Shown: one piece after another, positions 31,080 to 42,338 of the stretch | Layout: each line of letters starts with the position of its first letter | Position numbering within the stretch: position 1 is the first letter of the stretch | NCBI GenBank assembly: GCA_004431415.1 | Contig: QPMI01000017.1 | Coordinates: 248,001-312,000 of the forward strand | Source of the DNA: Cyanophora paradoxa | Lineage: Eukaryota > Glaucocystophyceae > Cyanophorales > Cyanophoraceae | Reading direction: 5' to 3' | Length of the DNA: 64,000 nt | Position numbers and translations under genes: made by a program | The notes under the pieces: model-generated | Seen by the model: the letters and a program-made list of their open reading frames with translations, nothing else | Told to the model about the DNA's origin: nothing | The model's database searches: none

Positions 31080-31944
31080 CGCTTCCCCGTGCCCCACAAT
31101 ATCACTGCTTGAATTGTGCTTCAATGCAGAGTAATTCGTTCAAGCACGTCCTGCTTCAATATATACTATGATAGCTTCCCATCCAAATATGCTGGTCTGC
31201 ATGGGGCGCGCAGAGGAGGGCGGGGATCCGGAGGTCCGGAGGGGGGCCAGGGACACATATGCATGCGGGGGGAGAGGGCAGAGGCCTTCAAATCAAAGTG
31301 CAGCCGCTGAGCCCGCGGGGTTCAACAGTTCGCCCGCGATGGCGGTCCGACGGTCATCGAGGAGGCGGACAGCGCGCCGCCCACCAATTTTCAACCGCGA
31401 ACCCGGGACCGTCGGACCCGCCATCATGCATATGCACGCGTACGCTGCCCCGCTGCAGCAGCGCGTCCCGCCGCTTACTAAAAGTTAGCCTCGCGATCGT
31501 GCGGGGACAGCGCAAAGTGGTCAGCTTCCCGGCCCGGCCCGGCCCGGACAGTGGGCGCGGAAGTGGTAGCCTAGGTAGAACTTCTTAGAGTCGCCTTCAC
31601 TAGTACTGTACATGGCTCGTCACCATCGATACCATCAATCTGTATAACCGGTCAATTTAATGCAAATGTGATCATCATCGGATTGATCCTGAGTTCCCAT
31701 TTTGCGAGTTTAGCTCGATAAGCTTGAAGCTCCACTGTACTAGTGTACGTACTCGGCGTACATCGGTATCTATACAGCTGCCCGGCGGCAGGTACTTTGA
31801 ATGAAGAAGCAAATCATCCACAAAAAAAGCAAAAGCAAAGATCTAAATAAATGAAATATGACTGGCGACTGGTATTCGTGTCTGCTGAAGCCCTACAGCT
31901 CGGAGACTCGAAGGAATATTGCACATGTGCAGACGTCGACGCGC
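31080..31944. other. Intergenic, with an inverted repeat
   Basis: Around 31,338-31,356 and 31,407-31,426 an approximate 19-bp inverted repeat reads GATGGCGG(G)TCCGACGGTC. Beyond it GCATATGCAT-like words also mirror each other. No credible gene. Confidence 0.35.
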
Positions 31945-34900
31945 TCAACTGAAGAGGTCGTCAAAGTCGTTCTCGGCAGGGTCATAGTCGGCCGAATGGC
32001 GCCGGCGCTGCTGCATATCGACGTCAGCGTCGTTGAAGAACGGGAGGGGGTCGGCGGATTCGTCGGCATCGCTGAACGGAAGAGGGCCTGCGGATTCGGT
32101 CTCGGGACGACCGATCGGGAGCAGCTGCAGGCGCTCCCCATCGCATTCGCTCTCGACGGCGTTCGAATTCTCGGGGCGACCGAGCAGGGGCTGCCGCTCG
32201 AATTCGCTCTCGACAGGGTCCTCCGAACGATCAAGCAGACGGCCCTGGTGCTCCTCGGAATCGCCGCCGTGATCGGGGGGAACGGCGAGGTCGTGTTCAT
32301 GGGGCGGCGCGTTCGAGGCGGCCGGCGTCAGTGCGTCCGCGGCGCTGCTGGCTCCGAACCCCTCACGATCGCTCACGGCCGCCGCCGAGGCATCCCGCAT
32401 CCCGCCGGGCGGGCGCGGGCGGCGCGCGAGCTCGCGCCTGGCGTTCTCGAGGTCCCTGCGCGCCTCCCGGGCCTCCCTGTGCTCGGGCCCCAGGGCGCCC
32501 TCCAGCACCCCGAGCGCCGCCTGCCCGAGGGCGTTAACATTAACGTTCAACTGGGGCCGACCGCACCGCGGGCGGGGGAGACGCGCACCTCGTAGTGGGT
32601 GCACGCCTGCGCGAAGTCATCCTGCCTCTCGTGGAAGAGCGCGAGCTTGCACACCATCCTCGCCGTCTCGGGGTGCTCCGACCCCACCGCCTCTTCGAGC
32701 ACACGCACCGCCTCCTGCGCGGCGGGGCGGCATCGCTTCCGAAGCCCCGCCCTGGATCTAGATCCAGAGGCCTAGGCGCCCAGGCCCAACCCGGGCGGGA
32801 GGGCCTGAGCGGCACCCGCACCTGGAGCTGCAGGAGGGCCGCCTCGCGGTCGCCCGTGAGCAGCAGCGCGACGGCCAGCTCCTGCATTGCAAGCGCGAGC
32901 TCCCCGTGCCCCGGCCCCGCCCCCCGCTTCCGCCTGCGCAGCCGCAGCGCCTCCTGCGCGGCAAGGGAATTAATTCGATCGCGAAACAAGGCGAAATCTG
33001 AGTTGCTCAAGACCACCTGAAGGAAGGCGACGCCCTCTCGCAATCCCATGCCCACCAGGACGCCGCCGGCCTTCCTCAGGGCCCCGGGGTCCGCCTCCTC
33101 GCTCCCCAGGCGCAGGGCCCCCGCGTAGCGCGCGGCGGCCTCGTGGCGGAGGCCGCTGGCTGGCCTCAGCCACTGCGCCAGCAGCGCGGACTCGTCCAGG
33201 CGGGCGACGACGTCGGGGTCGCAGAGGACGCTGACGAGGCGCTCGGCGCAGGCGCGGCCGCTGCGCGAGAGGGCCCAGATGGCCTCCTCGGCGCGGCGCT
33301 GCGAGGGCGGCTGCGCGGCGAAGAAGTCCCCCAGCCGCGCGTGCGCCGCCTCGCGCTCGCGCCGCGCGGCCGCCTCGCGCCGTTCCCGCGCCGCATCCCG
33401 CTCCCGCCTGGCTTCCGGCGCCAGGCCTGGGCCGAACTCGGCCGGCCGCTCCTCGTCCGGCTCCGGATCCGCCGTTACACGCGCAATGCCGCAGTGGAGC
33501 TCCGCGGCCTGCGCGAAATGGCAGTGAGCGTGCTGGGCCGGAGCGGGGCGGCGCGGGCGGGCCTCGGCGGCGCAGCGGTGGAAGAAGCCGAAAAGGCCAT
33601 CGCGGCAGACGAGGAGGGGCAGGAAGTCGTGCCAGAGGAGGCTCCACTCCACCTCGCTCGGCCCCGCGGCGCCGCCGCCCACGCCGGCGAAGGCCTTCAG
33701 CTCGCCCTCCTCCATCCCGCCGCCCGAGCAGGCGACCGCGACCGCCACGTCGCGCACGGGGCCGGCCCCGTGGCGCGCGGCGAGGCGGCGGAGGACGAGG
33801 CGGAAGAGGTCGCGCGGCGCGGGCCCGCACTCGAGGAGGGCGGCGATGGCGGCGTCGAGGGCGGCGTGGACGGCGGTGTTGGAGAGCTCCTCGAGGAGGA
33901 CGGTCAGGAAGAGGGGGCTCCCGCACGCCGGCGCCCGCGCGAGGCGCCCCAGCCGCGCCTCCGACAGGCCCCGCCCCTGCTCCGCCAGCGCGCCCTCGAG
34001 GAGGAGCCGGCGCTTGGCCTGCGTGAGGGGCGCGACCGCGCGGGCGACGTGCGGGCGGTCCGGCGCCGTCGCGGCGCGCATTGCGACGGACGCCGCGAGC
34101 GCCGTCGGCGTCGCGACCCGGAGCGGCCTGGGGCCGTCGCCGTCGCGGCCGGGGCCGCGGTCGCTCGGGTCGTGGAGAGTGGAGGCGAGGATACGGAGGC
34201 GGGGGCCGGCGGGGGGCAGCCAGGCGAGGCCGAGCTCGGGCCCCCCCGGCTCGCCCCGGAGCTCGTCGAGGCCGTCCAGGACGAGGACGAGGCAGGCCGG
34301 CCAGCGCGCCCCGCCCTCCGCGAGGAACGCGCGCACCCGCTCCGCCAGCACCCACTCCGTCTTCACGTCGCGCAGGTCCAGCTCCGGCGCCCCGCGCCCC
34401 GCCGCCGCCTCCGGCCAGCGGCCGCGCGCCTCCTCGCTGACGCGCCTGCCGGGAAGCCGTCAGGGGGCGGGGGCCGGGCCTGGCCCGCCGGCGGCGCGCG
34501 GGCGCGGGCACCGGGCGATGGCCTCGACGCCGGAGCTGCTCTGCGAGCCGCCGCCGATGAAGTGCAGGACCGTGAGGTCGCCGGGGTGGCCCGCCGCCCA
34601 CTCCCCCGCCCAGTTCGCCAGCAGCGCTGCGCCCGCCGGTGAGCTCAGTGCAGCAGCAGCAGCACGGGCGCCGCGCACCGCTCTTGCCGCAGCCGTCCTC
34701 GCCGTGGAGGACGAGGATCTCGGGGCCCGAGGCGGCGGCGTAGGCGTCGAGGGCGGCCATGTCCCCCTCGTCCCGCACGAAGACCCGCCGCCGCGACTCC
34801 GCGAAGGCCTCGTGGCGCGCCCGCTCCAGCTCCAGCCACGGCACCTCCTTCACCGCGGGGTAGTCGCGCTCCAGCATCTGCCGCCCCGCCGCGCCCGGCC

Positions 34901-36327
34901 CCGCGCTCGATCGATCGGCGCCCGACCGGCCGGGTCGCCCGGGGTGGGGGAGCGGGCGCACCGCGGCGAGGGCGTCGCGGAGGGCGAGGGCGAGCCCCCT
35001 GGGGTCCTGGTACTCGGCGACGGCCAGGCCCGACCCCGACCCCGCGGCCCGGACCTCCCGCTTCAGCGCCTCCAGCCGCCGCCCCGCCTCGGGGCCCTCC
35101 CCGCCGGCAGCCGCCGCCGCCGTCTCGCGCGTCGGGCCCGGGCCGGCCACGTAGAACAGGGCCTTCTCCCGCATCGCCTGGCGCGGCCGCCGGTCACGTC
35201 CAGCGTGCCAAGCCATGGCCGGCGTACCCGGAGGCGCGAGGGGGGCGGGCCCGCGCCCTCAGGAGCGCTAGCGTCTCCCCCGCCCAGCACGCCGGCGCGG
35301 ATCTCTGCGGGAGAAACATGAGCGGGGTGCGCGGCCGGCGCCCCGGCGGGGCCGGGGTCGTCTCAGCGCCGGGCTGGCCCCGCACCGATCTCGGTGACGC
35401 TGCGGTCCGCCCAGGCGCGCACCCAGGGAAACTCCTCCGCGGCGCGCTCGAGGTTCTTCCGGAAGAGCGCGTCGCCCTCGTCGTCCGCGGGGGCCCCCGC
35501 CCGCAGGCACCACCCGTAGCGCCCCTGCCCGGGCGCCGCCTCAGAGAGGGGCCCCTTGATGTGGCGGAGGGCCGGGCGGGCACCTTGAGGAGGCCGACGA
35601 AGTGCGTGCTGCGCTGCACTTCCCTCAAGCAGAGAAGCACGACCTCTCCCGCCTGGCAGGCCTCCTCCGTGATGCCCCACCTGAAGAGCCCACGATCTAG
35701 ATCAGCATCCCCCGCGGCCGCCTGATCGTTCTGATCATCCGGGTGCGAGCCGATGCATTTTATACAGCTGCGCATGCGCGCAGGCCGGGGCGGCGCGCGT
35801 GCGCACCTGAGGTCGGCGCAGTGGAAGAAGAGGCCGCGCTCCGCGCTCATCGCCTTCAGCGTCGGGTTGACGAGCTCCCGGATGCAATCGCGCTCCGCCT
35901 GCATGTCCTCTGCTCGCGCGCGCGTAAGTCACGGCCTGGGCCCGACGTGGCGGCGCGCGCGCGGGCGCCGGCCGGCCAGCGCTCCGGATCCGAGCTCGGC
36001 TCGCGCGTGCGCACGGAACGTGGATGAGACGAAGACGCGCACGACGCGCTTCGGAGCACGGAGATCCTCCCGAAGATTGCGAGCCGCAGAAGGCGCTTGC
36101 AATTGCAATTGCGCAGCAGTTGCAGTTGAAGGCGCTGGCGCCGGAGCCGGCGCCAGAGCTGCGTGAGGCCGTGCTTTGAGCTGCTGGTCATGCTGAGCTG
36201 TTGACTTGGGAAAGACTGGGCTGGCCGATTCGCTCTGCAACTTTCCGGCCGCAGGTGCGTCCGCAGCGACGAGCTCTCGCGCAGCCGGTGGTCGTCCCGC
36301 TGTCGGACGAGACGCGCAACCACCCAT
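31945..36327 (-). CDS. Nephrocystin-3-like protein: acylation signal, DUF4062, NACHT-type ATPase, TPR
   Basis: The protein starts MGGCASRP, a myristoylation plus palmitoylation type signal. NPHP3 is also myristoylated for delivery to cilia. Exon 1 (36,327-36,015) ends in RVFVSSTF, and exons at 35,909-35,807, 35,680-35,584 and from 35,524 continue with QDMQAERD, RWGITEEA, GLLK, GRYGW and SVTEIEIR. This is the DUF4062 domain, which precedes NACHT-type ATPases in NPHP3-like proteins. A Walker A (HGEDGCGKS, about 34,700) and Walker B (LVLDGLDEL, about 34,280) follow, then Arg/Ala-rich helices and TPR-like repeats (about 33,000-32,450). The C-terminus is acidic (DFDDLFS). Exon phases agree. It is divergent from the Argonaute gene. 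Role in cilium signalling or innate sensing is inferred from family. Confidence 0.75.
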
Positions 36328-36843
36328 TGTCGGCTTTCCCCTCCTGGAGGGCCGGCAGAGGCCTGGGACGGTCGTGACGGCACACCGGTACCGGGGACGG
36401 ATGGGGGGGTGCAGGTTTCACTTCGTTCGCGCTTTGCAGGTCGCTCGCCGCAGCGCGGCAGCAGCGCCCGATCCTTGAGGCTTCGCGCCCAGCTGCGGAA
36501 AACCGATCCAGCACAGCAAGGAGGGTTCGGAGAGAACCGGTTCGACAGGTGCGAGCGAACCTGTCTTGACGGCTGCGGAGCGCCAGTGTAGCCGCGCACA
36601 TTACACGTTCGTGCGCTAGAGGATAGCTTCGCGCTGTCTGCGGCCCCACAGCGCGCATAGTCTGCCCGTGCAGCGGACCTTCGCCCCAAAGTTCGCCCGG
36701 AACACGAACGCAGATTTCCCGCCTCTGGACCAGCTCTCACCCTGCGCGAACGCGCCTGCGAAGCTTACCGATCCTATTTGCACGCAGGGCCGGTTGCTGC
36801 GCGGCTGGCGTGAGGCGGGACTCGTGCGGTCAGCGCTTTCTAG
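36328..36843. promoter_or_regulatory. Shared upstream region of the NPHP3-like and Argonaute genes
   Basis: This is a 516-base interval between divergent start codons (36,327 minus and 36,844 plus). It should hold both promoters. No TATA box stands out. Open frames inside it on the minus strand have no domain. Confidence 0.4.
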
Positions 36844-39800
36844 ATGAAGAGGCCCCCGGCTCCCTACAACCCGCCGGGCGGCCCGGCGCCGCGGCCGCGG
36901 CCGCCAGCGGTTCTGCCACCCAGGCCCCCGGAGCCGATCACGGGCCTGCCGAACAATGTGGAGGAGGTCCATGCGCAGAACGCTGCCTTCCAGGCGCAGA
37001 TGGGGACCGGGCCTCCCCAATATCCGCCCGGCTTCCAAGGATACGTGCCTCCGCCGGCTGGCACCTACGGAGCGCCCCCAGCGCCGCAGCACGCGTGGAA
37101 CGCGCCCCCAGCGACTGCCTGGCAGCAGGGATCCGCTCAGCACTATCCGCCGCCTCCGCAGCAGCCGCAGTACCATCAGCCGCCTGAGCAGTACAACGCA
37201 CCGCCTCCGCAGTACTACGCACAGCAGTACGCGCAGCCGCCGCAGGCGCCGCCGGGATGGCCGCAGCAGCAGCAACAGCCGCCGGGTTGGGGGAGGCCGC
37301 AGGAGCCGGCGCCGGCCTGGGGCCAGCCGCAGCCTTCGCAGGCGGCGCCCCCGGGACCCGAAGACCTCTTGCGCGTGCTCCAGCAAGCGCCGCCGCCGGC
37401 CCCGGCGCAACCGCCCGCCCCGGCGCAGCCGTCGCCGGTCCCTGCACAGCCGCAGCAGCAGACACGGGGGGCGTGGGGCGCCCCAGCGCCCCCGCCGGCG
37501 GCGCCGCCGCCGGCGCCAGCCCCAGCCGGCTTCGTGCGTCCTGGCGAGCAGCCGCGGCGGGACCAGCGCGCCGCCGGGCCCGGCTCGTCCCGCGGTGCGC
37601 TGGCCCCCTCCGCTCCGCCGCCCTGCGCCCCGCCCTCTCTCGCTCATTTCCGTTGTCGCAGGGAGCGCGCCGCGGAGCAACGCGCCGCGGAGCGACGCGC
37701 CCACGAAGGAGATCGCGACAAACCACTACCGCGTGGAGGCCCACCCGCAGGCGAGGCCGCCGCGCCGCGTCCCACGCACCCGTCCCTCTGCCGCGTGTCG
37801 AGAGCCTGCGCACAGGCCGTCCTGCACCAGTACGTGGTCAAGATGAGCGCGCGGGTCGAGGTACCGCCTCCGCCGCCGCCGCCGCCGCCGCCCTCCCCGG
37901 CCGGCACCGCGCCCGAGACCCGACGGCGCCGCCCCCTCAGGGCGCCGCCGCGGATGAGGACGTCCTCCACGTCCAGACGAAGCGCGCGATTATGGACCGT
38001 GCGCAGCGAGCCCCCGTCCGCGTCCGCCGCCGCCGCCGGCGCCACTGACGGGGCGGCCCTCGCAGAGGTAGCGGAGAAGCACAAGTTCCCGTACCCCTGG
38101 TCGTACGACGGGGCGCACGCGCTCTGGCTCTCGCGCCCGCTCGACGGCGACAAGACCGTGCGCGCGCCTCCTCGGCGCCGCCCCGCGAGCCGCCGCGCGC
38201 TGACGCCGCCGCAGTTCGAGCTCGACGAGGACACGTACGGCCACATCAAAGTTCACGTGCGCCTCCCTCGCTTCGAATTCTCCGGGGCCTCGGGGGCGCG
38301 CGGGGCGGGGCGGGGCGGCGGCGAGCCGGGGGCGGGCGCAGCTGCGGCCGGCGGGGAGGAGCTTCCGCCTGAACGAGGAGACGCCCGAGGCGCTTCAGTT
38401 CCGCCAGCGCCTCCTCTTGCGCGTGCGCCGCCCGCCCCGCCCGCCCCGCCCCGCCCCGCCCCGCCTGTCCTCTTGAGGCTTATTCTGAGGCAGGCGCTGC
38501 GGACGACGACGGACTTCCTCGTGCTGGGCCGCAGCACCATCATCCGGCCCCAGCCCATGACCCTCCCCTCCGACCTCGTCATGTTCCCCGGGTCCGCCCC
38601 GCCCCGCTCCCGGTCCCGGCCCCGCCGAGCCCGGCCCCCGGGCAGGTACCGCTTCCAGTTCCCCGTGGGGGAGAACGGCCGCCTCTACCTGCACATCTCG
38701 GACACGCAGGCCGTCGTCCACTCGAAGACGCTGTGGGACATCCTCTCCGAGATGCGGCGCAAGTGCCGCAGCGAGCGCGACGCGCGCCTCGAATTCGAGA
38801 AACTCATCCGCGGCAAGTCCATCGTCTCCAGCTACATGGCCCGCGGCGGGCCCCCGCGCCTCCAGTACGAGTACACCGTGGTCCGCGCGCCCCGTCTCCT
38901 CCTTTGCTTTCCTTTCTTCTCTCAGGCGGCGCAGGACGCGGATCGGCCGGTGGAGTGGGAGATGACCCCGAACCACAAGTTTTTCAACGAGAAGGAGAAC
39001 CGCGACGTCTCCTACGAGGTGAGCGCTTTGCTCTGCTCTCCTCTCCTGTCCTGCGCCCGCCCGCCTGCAGCTGACGGCGGCCGGGGGGTAGGAGTACGCG
39101 AAGAAGCGGTACAAGGTGGACACGGAGCGGCCCAACGAGCAGCCCCTCATCGCCGCGTGCGCCCGCCCCGCCCCGCCCCGCCCCGCCCCACCCCGCCCCG
39201 CAGCCGCTGAGCCCCGCGCAGCTTCTCCAAGTGCGGGCTCCCCGCTGCCTGCTCCGGTAGCCCCGCGCCGCGCCCCGCTGAGCGGCTCGCCGCAGGATGA
39301 AGTTCAACCGCCCGGCGCTGCCCGATGGGGCGGGCGCCGCCGCCGCTTCGAGTCCCAGCGGGATGGACGTCGAGAGGAGCTCCCCGCCGCCGCCGCCGCC
39401 GCAGCAGCAGCAGCAGCAGCAGGCGGAGCGGCGGCGGGACCTGCTCATCCCGCAGTTCTGCCGCCTGACGTCGCTGCCGGACAACCCGGCGGAGCGGGCG
39501 GCGGTCATCGAGAAGATCCACGAGCACTGCCGCGTCTCCGTCGAGGACCGCAAGAGGCGCCTGGACGCCGGCCCCGCCGCCCTCAACAAGATCTGCGAGC
39601 GCCTTGGGGTCCGCCCCGCCCCGCCCCGCCCCGCCCCGCCCTTCCTCCCGGCCTGACGGGCGGCGGCGGGGGCGGCGGCGGCGCAGGCCGGCCTCGTCAT
39701 CTCGGAGAAGATGGAGACGGTGACGGTCCCGATGCTCATGCCGAGCTCCCTCACGATGGACGACGGCCGCCGCCGCATCGACGTCAAGCGCGCCCGCCCC

Positions 39801-41850
39801 CTCCATGATCTGACGCCGTCGGCGCGGCTCGCGGACTGACCGCGGGGCGGGGCAGCACGGCGAAGGCCGACTGGCGCTCCAAGATGCAGACGGCGCCGTT
39901 CAAGTCGATCCGCATCCGGCGGCACGCCGTCGTGTACCCGCGCGGGCGGGACGAGGCCGGCGTGCAGGCCATGCTCCGGGCCCTCGACGACGTCTGCGGG
40001 CGCTACCACATCTCCCTCGGCGAGCGCCGCCAGGTCCCCATCGAGTCGGCCCAGCTCTCCTTCTACCAGCAGGCGCGCCCCCGGCCCCGCCCCCGCCCCC
40101 GCCCCGGCCCCCGCCCTTTCGGGCGCGCTGAGCGCCGCTGCAGGTGCTGCGGAGCCCGGACCGGGGCCGGCCTGACCCGCTCGACGATCCCGACCTCATC
40201 ATCGTCGTCGTGCGTCCTCCCCTGCAACCCCGCCGCCCCGCCCCGCCCCGCCCCGCCCCGCCCCGCGCCGGCCGACGGCGCCCCGCGGGCGCAGCTGCCG
40301 TTCGTGAAGGGGGGCGGCCAGAACCGGAAGAGCCCGCTGTACGCGGCGCTCAAGTTCATGGCGATGTCGGAGCGGCGCGTCCCCTCGCAGTTCGTCACGG
40401 CGAACATCGCGGGGGTGAACAACGCGCAGAAGCTGCGCGCCGCCTGCGAGGGCATCGCCATGCAGATCGTCTGCAAGGAGGGCGGCGCTGTGCGCGCCCC
40501 GCCCCGCCCCGCCGCCACAGCCGGCCTTCCCTCCCCCGCGCCCCCGCTGAGCGCCCCCGCAGCTCTGGTCCGTGGACCTGCCCCGCCAGTTCGACAAGAC
40601 CATGTACATCGGCATCGCCGTCCAGGGGTACGCGCTTCTCCTTCTTCCTCGGCCTTCGGCGCTGAGCGGGGGCGGGCGGGCTGCGGCGCAGGAAGCAGGT
40701 GGTGGGGATCTGCATGAGCACGGACCGGCTGGCGACGGCGTGGCACACCGAGGTCCTCGAGCGGCGGCCCTGCGCACTGGGCTTCGACGGCGGCAAGGAG
40801 GCCGTCGTCCGGGGCCTGCTGGCCTACGCCAAGGGCATGAAGTGCCTGCCCGAGCGGATCATCGTGTACCGCGGTGCGCGGGGAGGCCCCCGCGCCCCTC
40901 AGCGTGCGCGCCGGCGGCCTGACCTGATCCCAGACGGGTCGAGCTGCGGGGAGTACAAGGCGCTGGAGCGGACGGAGGTGGCGATGGTGCGGGAGGCGTG
41001 CCGGGCGGCGGCGGGGCGCGACTGGGTCCCCAACCTCCTCTTCATCGTCACCTCCCTCCGCGGCTCCCTCCGCATGTTCGACGTCTCCCGTCCGCCCCGC
41101 CCCGCCTCCCATCTCCCGCCCGGCCAGCCCCTGTCCCTCCCCGGCTCACACGCCGGCCGGCCGGCGCAGAGCGGGGCAACGCGCAGAACGCCCCGCCGGG
41201 GGTCATGCTCTCCGGCACGGTCCTCCCTGGGGACGGCAAGGCGCGCCCCGCGGCCCCGCCCCGCCGGCACCCGCCCCGCCCCTGCCCCCGCGTGCCCTGA
41301 CGACCGCGGCCGCCCCTGCAGACGATCGCGGGGCTCCACCACTTCGCGAACAGGGGCCAGGCGAACCCCACGAACTACGTCGTCGTCGCCAACACCGACG
41401 AGGCCGTGCGCCCCGGGCCCCCACCCGCCCACCCCTTTCGGCCGAGCCCCCTAAGCCCCCTCCTAAGATGACGACGGAGCTCGTCGAGGAGATCACCGAG
41501 CGCCTCTGCGTGTGCGCGCCTCTGATTCGCTTCCATGCGCGGGGGGCGCCGCCTGTAGCTGACAGGGACGGGCCCCCCCGGGGCAGGCTCTACTACAACT
41601 GGCCGGGGGCCGTCCGCACGCCGGCGCCCCTCAAGTACGCCGACCGCGTGCGCGCCCCACCCTGCCCGACCCGACCCCAGCCCGCCCGGCCCGCGGGGGG
41701 GCCGACGGCCTTGGGGGCCGGGCGCAGGCGGCGAAGCAGGTGGCGGAGCTGGCGGCGGCGCGGGAGCTGAACCTGGCGGGGCCCGCCCTGCGCGCCTTCT
41801 GCGACCACCTCCGCGACTCCGGCCTCACCGACAAGCTCTTCTACCTCTAG
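36844..41850 (+). CDS. Argonaute/PIWI protein with a proline/glutamine-rich N-terminus
   Basis: Argonautes bind small RNAs and silence matching transcripts or loci. The first exon encodes a long low-complexity Pro/Gln/Tyr region (residues 1-240). Later exons give the N domain (NHYRVE, LHQYVVKMSARVE, YPWSYDGAHALW), the PAZ region (FLVLGRSTIIRP, KLIRGKSIVSSY, NEQPLIAA), MID (LLIPQFCRLTSLPDN) and PIWI: IVCKEGG, LWSVDLPRQFDKTMYIGIAV (40,565), IIVYRDGSS (40,860 and 40,930), YYNWPGAVRTPAP then KYADR (41,595-41,645), ending KLFYL. Family members have Asp in the GIDV position; this protein has GIAV. The YRD aspartate is present and the fourth site is Asp. About a dozen short introns, several with CCCCG pentamer runs, separate the exons. 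Confidence 0.8.
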
Positions 41851-42338
41851 CCCCGGCCCGGCCCCGGCCCGGCCGGGGGCGTTCGGAGCGGGGGCGTCGC
41901 TTGGGTACGGTGGCAACCTCTTGTTTCGGCATGCAGGCCCTGCACCTCTCCAGCGTGTCTTCGATCTGCCTTTTCCTCCTGTACATTTCCCCCGGACTCG
42001 AAGACGGAGCTTTGCCTTGCATAAGATAGCTTTGCACCTTGCATAAGATAGCTTCGCCTCAGGCGCTGGTTTGATTTGGCGCTTGTCATTCCGGGAGCTG
42101 CGTTGCTCGAGGTAGCCTGTCTTGGTAGCCAGTCTGTTCAATTTTGGCTTCTCTCGAGCTCGAGCCCCCTCGCCATGTCTCGCGCTAGCTCTCTTGTTTT
42201 GTCTGGACTTTTTTCTGAAAAAAAGATTTAGATTTGCACTGTAGGTCGCACTGGGCATCGCAAGCTACGGCATCCGCCTCGAGCTCCAGTTATCTAGCAA
42301 CACTGTTTACGCAACTTGAAAGCGACTCGTTTCCAAGT
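41851..42338. other. Convergent spacer between the Argonaute and SET genes
   Basis: It holds both transcript ends. A 22-bp direct repeat (GCTTTGC..CTTGCATAAGATA) occurs twice at about 42,009-42,052. No gene seen. Confidence 0.45.
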
